Assembly (NCBI GenBank): GCA_012516125.1
Contig: JAAYXB010000039.1
Location: 27,069 to 91,068, forward strand
Reading direction: 5' to 3'
Source of the DNA: Bacillota bacterium
GTDB taxonomy: Bacteria; Bacillota; SHA-98; UBA4971
Length of the DNA: 64,000 bases
How positions within the stretch are numbered: position 1 is the first letter of the stretch; each line of letters begins with the position of its first letter. Both the position numbers and the translations under genes were made by a program. Positions 60,019-64,000 of the stretch are shown here, piece by piece. The notes under the pieces are model-generated. The model had not been told where the DNA came from and did no database searches. It was given only the letters and a program-made list of their open reading frames with translations.

Positions 60019-61257
60019 GTGAGAGGCGGGGTCCAGGGAAGACAGGGCAGGACAGGGGGCGTTTTCGCCCCCTTTGGCTGGAATGCGAGGGCAAGGGCAA
60101 AGAGGGGCACCGGGGCCGACGCAGGTGCCCAAACCGCGGGGACGGGCACGGACGCGACCGCCGCTATGGACGTGGCCGCTGTGGACGTGGCACAAGCCAG
60201 TGTCGGTACCGACGTTGCCACCAGGATGAGGTCTAGAGTCAGGGCGAGGCGGATAGCGGCTTTCGTGTCTGCCCTCGTCCTGCTTTGCCTTGTGTGGGCC
60301 CTTTTCCTTGTCCTTCCTTTCGGCTCCGGGGAGGCAGTCCCTGTGCGCATCGAGCGCGGGCTCACGTCGTCTGGGATCGGCAAGGTTCTGGCGAGACAGG
60401 GGCTCGTTCGGTCGCAGGTGGCGTTTGAGGCCGCAGCGCGGCTTGCGGGCGTCCAGGACCGGCTGAAAGCAGGGACCTACCGGCTGAGCTCGCGCATGGG
60501 GACCTTCGGCATCCTCCGCGCCCTGGCGGAAGGCCGGGTGGAGCGCGTGAGATTCACCGTGCCGGAGGGGTATAACCTCGCCGAGATCGCGAGCTTGCTG
60601 GATGGGAAAGGGCTTGCCTCCCGAGAGAGGTTCCTGTCTCTTGCTAAGGGCGAAGTGCACGGCTTCCGCGTCGAGGCGGGGGGCAGGGAGTTCTCAGGAA
60701 ACCTGGAGGGCTACCTTTTCCCTGACACGTACGAGATCGAGTCCGGCCTTTCCGAGGAGACCATCATCGCCGCGATGGTGAGGCGCTTTGCCGAAGTGGT
60801 GCTCCCCGAATTCGCCAGGGACGACGTGGCTGAGGCCGCGAAGGCCCTGGGCCTGCACGGAGTCGTGACCATCGCCTCCATGGTTGAGAAGGAGGCCCGC
60901 ATTCCCGAGGACAGGCCCGTTGTGGCCGCGGTGTTCTATAACAGGCTGAAAAGGCGCATGCCGCTTCAGTCGTGCGCGACTGTCCAGTATGCCCTCGGGA
61001 CCTGGAAGGAGCGCCTCTCTTACGACGACCTTAAAGTAGAGTCGCCCTACAACACCTATCTCGTGCCGGGCCTGCCGCCTGGCCCCATCGCGTCGCCGGG
61101 GCTTTCGTCGATCCGCGCGGCGCTCCACCCGGCCGAGGTAGACTATCTCTATTTCGCCGCCGATGAACATGGTGGTCACATCTTCAGCCGCACCTTCCGC
61201 GAGCATCAGCGGGCCCTCGCCCTGCTGCGCCGCCAGGACAAAGTGGGAGTTCGTTAG
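60019..61257 (+). CDS. mltG: Endolytic transglycosylase MltG
   Basis: 412 residues. A basic cytoplasmic N-terminal segment (about 1-72, longer than usual), one membrane helix (about 75-98) and the YceG domain. It cleaves nascent peptidoglycan strands; the catalytic Glu is in IASMVEKEARIPED. YNLAEIASLLD (LysM-like part), LEGYLFPDTYEIE, SPYNTYLVPGLPPGPIASPG and YFAADEHGGHIFSRTFREH are family motifs. The start is taken as GTG 60019 although the ribosome site is weak. Followed by a repeat-like region and a penicillin-binding protein gene. Confidence 0.95.
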   Translation: MRGGVQGRQGRTGGVFAPFGWNARARAKRGTGADAGAQTAGTGTDATAAMDVAAVDVAQASVGTDVATRMRSRVRARRIAAFVSALVLLCLVWALFLVLPFGSGEAVPVRIERGLTSSGIGKVLARQGLVRSQVAFEAAARLAGVQDRLKAGTYRLSSRMGTFGILRALAEGRVERVRFTVPEGYNLAEIASLLDGKGLASRERFLSLAKGEVHGFRVEAGGREFSGNLEGYLFPDTYEIESGLSEETIIAAMVRRFAEVVLPEFARDDVAEAAKALGLHGVVTIASMVEKEARIPEDRPVVAAVFYNRLKRRMPLQSCATVQYALGTWKERLSYDDLKVESPYNTYLVPGLPPGPIASPGLSSIRAALHPAEVDYLYFAADEHGGHIFSRTFREHQRALALLRRQDKVGVR

Positions 61258-61265
61258 ATCCCCCA

Positions 61266-61357
61266 GTTTGCCACCACCTGGCGGGTTGTCGGTGGTTGAA
61301 CGAGGGGAGCCAAAATCCGGCTACTTGGCCGACGAACCGGATTTTGGCGACCGGTGA
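61266..61357 (+). repeat. Diverged class A repeat remnant
   Basis: GGGTTGTCGGTGGTTGAACG, then AAAATCCGG and CCGGATTTT around a 17-base loop, and GCGACCGGTG. It keeps the loop hairpin of the class A element but has lost the outer ends. Confidence 0.6.
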
Positions 61358-61360
61358 CGT

Positions 61361-61427
61361 GCGTCACCGTTCCCGGCCGATTCGTTCCCTCCGTCACGCG
61401 TTCTTCATGAAGAGTTCCCCACGTCAT
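61361..61427 (+). repeat. CGTCA motifs at 30-bp steps upstream of the PBP gene
   Basis: CGTCAC at 61362 and 61392 and CGTCAT at 61422 are exactly 30 bp apart; the first two units also share a GTTCCC end. Further CGTGAC (61444) and CGTCAC (61483) follow out of register. No regulator is recognised. Confidence 0.4.
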
Positions 61428-61709
61428 GCATTTGTGCCTGATCCGTGACAAGCATCATCACTGCCGCCCTATTTGTTCCGTGCGTCACGGGTCCCCCGGG
61501 AACAGCGCGGTCAAGGGTCACCAGGGGCAGGAGTCGCCCTACCTGTGAAGCCCGCCGGCCCGCCGGGCCCGCGAGGCCGGGCGGCATTGCGATTCACGGG
61601 TTTCGCGCCGGACGACATAGCAGGGCGGCGACGGGGAACGCTACATCCGTGGGGCAGGTTCTTCTTTTCTGCCCCAGTGCGGCGAGAGACGACGGGAGGG
61701 GATCCGGCG

Positions 61710-63407
61710 TTGGCGGAGGAAAGCGCGCACCGCGTCCGCGGCCTTGCATGCATCTTCCTTGTAACCTTTTTCGTCCTGGCCGCCAGGATGGCGCACGTCC
61801 AGCTCGTGATCGGCGACGACCTGGCCGAGCGGTGCCGCGACCAGCGCGCTGTATCGCTCACCGCGGTCCCGGTGCGGGGGGCAATCTATGACCGCAACAT
61901 GCGCATGCTGGCCGGCGAGTTCCGAAGGCGCGCCATTGTGGTGTTTCCGGAGTTCGTGAAGGCCCGCGAGGCCGTCGCGCGCATGGTGGCGAGGCTGACA
62001 GGCGGGTCGTGGGAAGATGTCCTGTCTCGCCTGGGCTCCCCGGCGCCACTTTACGTCGCGGCCGGGGCGATGCCGTCGCTTGCCGACGGAATCGACACTG
62101 AGACCCTGGGCGAGGCCCTCCGCGACCCCGGAGTGGTGGTCGTGGAGCAGCCTGTGCGCTACCACCCGGATGCTATCGGGGCGCATGTCATCGGGTACCT
62201 TGACCCTTCGGGCACGCGGGGAATATCGGGCGTCGAGAGGCTTCTCGACCGCTACCTCAGGGGGGGAGGCCCGGGCGAGGTGACCGTCTTCGCAGACGCG
62301 AGGGGAACTCCGATGCGCGGCCTGGGTGTGCGGTGGCTGCCTGGCGAGCCGGCTGCTGCCAGTGTGAGGCTGACCATCGACCGGGACATCCAGGCTTTGG
62401 TGGAGGACGTTATGGACGACGCGGTCGAGCGCGGAGCGGTGGTCGTGATGGACCCGAGATCGGGCGACGTGCTCGCCATGGCGAGCCGGCCCGCCTTTTG
62501 GCCCGATAACATCGCGACGGCCGCCCGAGACCCGGCGTCACCCCTCGTCAACAGGGCGATCATGGCGTATCCCCCTGGCTCCGTGTTCAAGGTCGTGGTG
62601 GCCGCGGCCGCCATCGAGAGCGGGACGGCTTCACTGCACGACACGTTTCACGACCCAGGATACGTGGACGTCGGGGCCGCGCGGTTCAGGTGCTACACGC
62701 ACGAGGAGGGCGGGCACGGCGACATCACTTTCATCGACGCCATGGCATACTCCTGCAACACTGCTTTTATCGACGTGGGCCTTCAGACAGGTGCCGAGCG
62801 ACTGGTGGGTCTCGCGGAGCGGCTGGGGCTTGGCGCGACGACGGGGGTTGCGCTTCCCGGAGAGCAGGCGGGCGTGATTCCGGATGCCCGGTCAATGTCG
62901 CCCCAGGACATTGGCAACCTGGCCATAGGCCAGGGGCGGCTTACCGTGACTCCGCTGCAGGTCGCCACGGTGATGTCGGCTGTGGCAAACGGTGGGTTCC
63001 TGCGGCGGCCGAGGCTCGTGATGGAGATCATGCCGAACGACATGTCGGACGACCCCGCGCTTGCCCGCAGCATCAAACCGGCCGAGCCGGTGCGGATCCT
63101 TTCGGAAGACACCTGCCGACAGCTCACATTCATGCTCGAGGCCGTCACAAGGTGGGGTACGGGGACCGCGGCATGGGTGGCGGAGGGCGGATCGTGCGGC
63201 AAGACCGGGTCCGCCGAGACTGGGAAGGTAAGCGAGGGCGGATCCCCCGTCTCCCACGCCTGGTTCGCAGGCTTCGCTCCGCTATCCGACCCCCGGCTCG
63301 TCATCGTCGTCTTCGTCGAGGAAGGCATGTCAGGCGGCAGGGCCGCCGCGCCCGTCTTCGCCCGCATCGCCCGCCGCGCCCTCGGGCTTTATCCCGCATC
63401 GAGATAG
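61710..63407 (+). CDS. Penicillin-binding protein, transpeptidase (PBP2/SpoVD/FtsI type)
   Basis: 565 residues. An N-terminal membrane helix (about 9-28) is followed by the dimerisation domain (VPVRGAIYDRNMRMLAG) and a transpeptidase domain. Active-site motifs are SVFK (SxxK, about residue 295), SCN (SxN) and KTGSAET (KTG). ERGAVVVMDPRSGDVLAMAS is typical of class B PBPs. TTG 61710 has GGGAGGGG at 8 bases and gives the usual short N terminus; the tracked ORF extends 79 codons into noncoding repeat-like sequence. Follows mltG, its peptidoglycan partner. It could be a spore-cortex or general cross-linking enzyme; sequence alone does not decide. Confidence 0.92.
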   Translation: MAEESAHRVRGLACIFLVTFFVLAARMAHVQLVIGDDLAERCRDQRAVSLTAVPVRGAIYDRNMRMLAGEFRRRAIVVFPEFVKAREAVARMVARLTGGSWEDVLSRLGSPAPLYVAAGAMPSLADGIDTETLGEALRDPGVVVVEQPVRYHPDAIGAHVIGYLDPSGTRGISGVERLLDRYLRGGGPGEVTVFADARGTPMRGLGVRWLPGEPAAASVRLTIDRDIQALVEDVMDDAVERGAVVVMDPRSGDVLAMASRPAFWPDNIATAARDPASPLVNRAIMAYPPGSVFKVVVAAAAIESGTASLHDTFHDPGYVDVGAARFRCYTHEEGGHGDITFIDAMAYSCNTAFIDVGLQTGAERLVGLAERLGLGATTGVALPGEQAGVIPDARSMSPQDIGNLAIGQGRLTVTPLQVATVMSAVANGGFLRRPRLVMEIMPNDMSDDPALARSIKPAEPVRILSEDTCRQLTFMLEAVTRWGTGTAAWVAEGGSCGKTGSAETGKVSEGGSPVSHAWFAGFAPLSDPRLVIVVFVEEGMSGGRAAAPVFARIARRALGLYPASR

Positions 63408-63531
63408 CCGAGCACCGACGGCGGTCTCCACGCTCCGACCCGCAGAACGATCGCTCCGAGGTTACCGAATCTGCTTCGGTTGCGATAGAGGAGGTGGCGG
63501 AAAAGCGGCGAATTCACGAAGAGCACTCTCT

Positions 63532-63867
63532 TTGTGCGGTCACGCGCTGACCACTTTCGTGGAGCTTGGCCTGAGGGCTTCACAGAAGGCCCAATCTGAC
63601 ATGGTCGTCGCCGCTGAACACGTAATCCATACGCGTGCAGATGCCCTTCGGTTTGGCGAGGAGAACCTGTACATAGACGGCGCTGCTCCATTTGCAGGGC
63701 CTGCGCGCCTCGAGGAACTCGAAAAAGCAATCAGAGACAGCCTTGCGGCCAAGCGTCTGCTGCAGGATCTTGCCGGAGGCTGGCGCTCCGCTCCCGGGTA
63801 TGGATATGGTGGTTATGGGGGATGTGCCGGCAGGCGCCGGGCTCAGCTCGTCCGCGGCGCTAAGTGA
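63532..63867 (+). CDS. Uncertain reading frame near a degraded gene
   Basis: 111 codons starting from an unlikely codon without a ribosome site. The middle part has protein-like composition (RFGEENLYIDGAAPFAGPAR, LEELEKAIRDSLAAKRLLQD), but the last 35 residues are tandem Gly/Tyr and Arg-rich and clash with a galactokinase-like motif in another frame. I do not recognise a family. It may be a gene remnant next to the galactokinase fragment. Confidence 0.25.
   Translation: MCGHALTTFVELGLRASQKAQSDMVVAAEHVIHTRADALRFGEENLYIDGAAPFAGPARLEELEKAIRDSLAAKRLLQDLAGGWRSAPGYGYGGYGGCAGRRRAQLVRGAK
63788..63862 (+). pseudogene. Galactokinase-like fragment interrupted by a repeat
   Basis: Frame encodes PLPGMDMVVMGDVPAGAGLSSSAAL over 25 residues (quoted in part: DVPAGAGLSSSAAL). 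It matches the ATP-binding GHMP motif of galactokinase, which continues into Glu-Val in real GalK. Here it ends exactly where the palindromic repeat begins, and no GalK N terminus lies upstream. It is a short remnant, not a working gene. Confidence 0.55.
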
Positions 63868-64000
63868 GGGTGCATTAGTCCTCGCCCCTCTTCCAGTAGT
63901 TGCCGGGTTGCCGGTGTTGCACTCGGGGACGGCGCCCCAAGCGGGGCGCGCTTCGCCAAAATCCGGCCCGTCCGGCTAGGCAGCCGGATTTTGACACCCC
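63860..64000 (-). repeat. Nested palindromic repeat, class A, reverse orientation, cut by window end
   Basis: Reads as the reverse complement of copy 1 from CTAAGTGAGGGTGC onward, including GGGTTGCCGGTG, TTGCACTCGGGGACGGCGCC and CCAAAATCCGGCCCGTCCGG. It starts within the galactokinase-like SSSAAL codons; the other end lies outside the window. Confidence 0.85.

Overview
The window reads as a chromosomal segment of a high-GC member of the Bacillota (Firmicutes). Three blocks point there. DUF512 protein, der, plsY and gpsA run in order behind YIEGIA and DUF3189 genes, which are found mainly in endospore formers. The block relA, dtd, metallo-hydrolase, hisS, aspS, 6S RNA, rarA, rrf2, iscS, iscU, mnmA follows the order seen in many Firmicutes. 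The block alaS, ireB, ruvX, DUF1292, mltG is also typical of them. TGA is used as a normal stop, so the code is standard. The species cannot be named from this sequence alone; a GC-rich deep-branching class such as Limnochordia or Symbiobacteriia is my inference.

Layout. 1-12 kb holds housekeeping genes: YIEGIA and its capping subunit, DUF3189, a PrsA-like foldase, a radical-SAM-like DUF512 protein, Der, PlsY, GpsA, a zinc-ribbon membrane protein, a HEAT-repeat protein, MgtC, SurE and D-Ala-D-Ala ligase. 12.8-21 kb is a sugar-type ABC import locus: a lipoprotein binding protein, two permeases, a ROK repressor, a second binding protein without a lipobox, and a diverged chemoreceptor; no ATPase is encoded. 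Next is a secreted duplicated-domain protein of unknown function behind a perfect TGTGA-N6-TCACA dyad. 22-28 kb on the minus strand is a peptide import locus: an SLH-anchored binding protein, an M14 carboxypeptidase, OppB and OppC, again without ATPases, followed by a 3D-domain protein whose signal peptide is cut off by an in-frame stop. 29-35 kb has a PAS/sigma-54 activator beside a ChlI-like AAA+ ATPase and VWA protein pair of unknown role. 35-53 kb covers recombination (RecJ, RarA), stringent response (RelA), translation (Dtd, HisS, AspS, MnmA) and Fe-S/sulfur supply (Rrf2, IscS, IscU). 53-63.4 kb has AlaS, IreB, RuvX, MltG, a penicillin-binding protein and a baseplate-J-like membrane protein.

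The most unusual structure is a dispersed, nested palindromic repeat of about 125-200 bp. At least eleven full, partial or diverged copies lie between genes. Full copies end in the inverted sequence CTAAGTGAGGGTGC and contain a second inner inverted repeat (GGTTGCCGGTG / CACCGGCAACC). The inner loop comes in two sequence classes, and one class appears in both orientations between the same arms. One copy cuts into a galactokinase-like fragment at the right edge, and others supply stop codons or flank start codons. It looks like an active or recently active MITE/hairpin family that I do not recognise.

Promoters with good sigma-70 matches were found for the foldase, the SurA/TPR gene, the 6S RNA, rrf2 and alaS. 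A convincing Rrf2-type operator dyad sits over the rrf2-isc transcription start.
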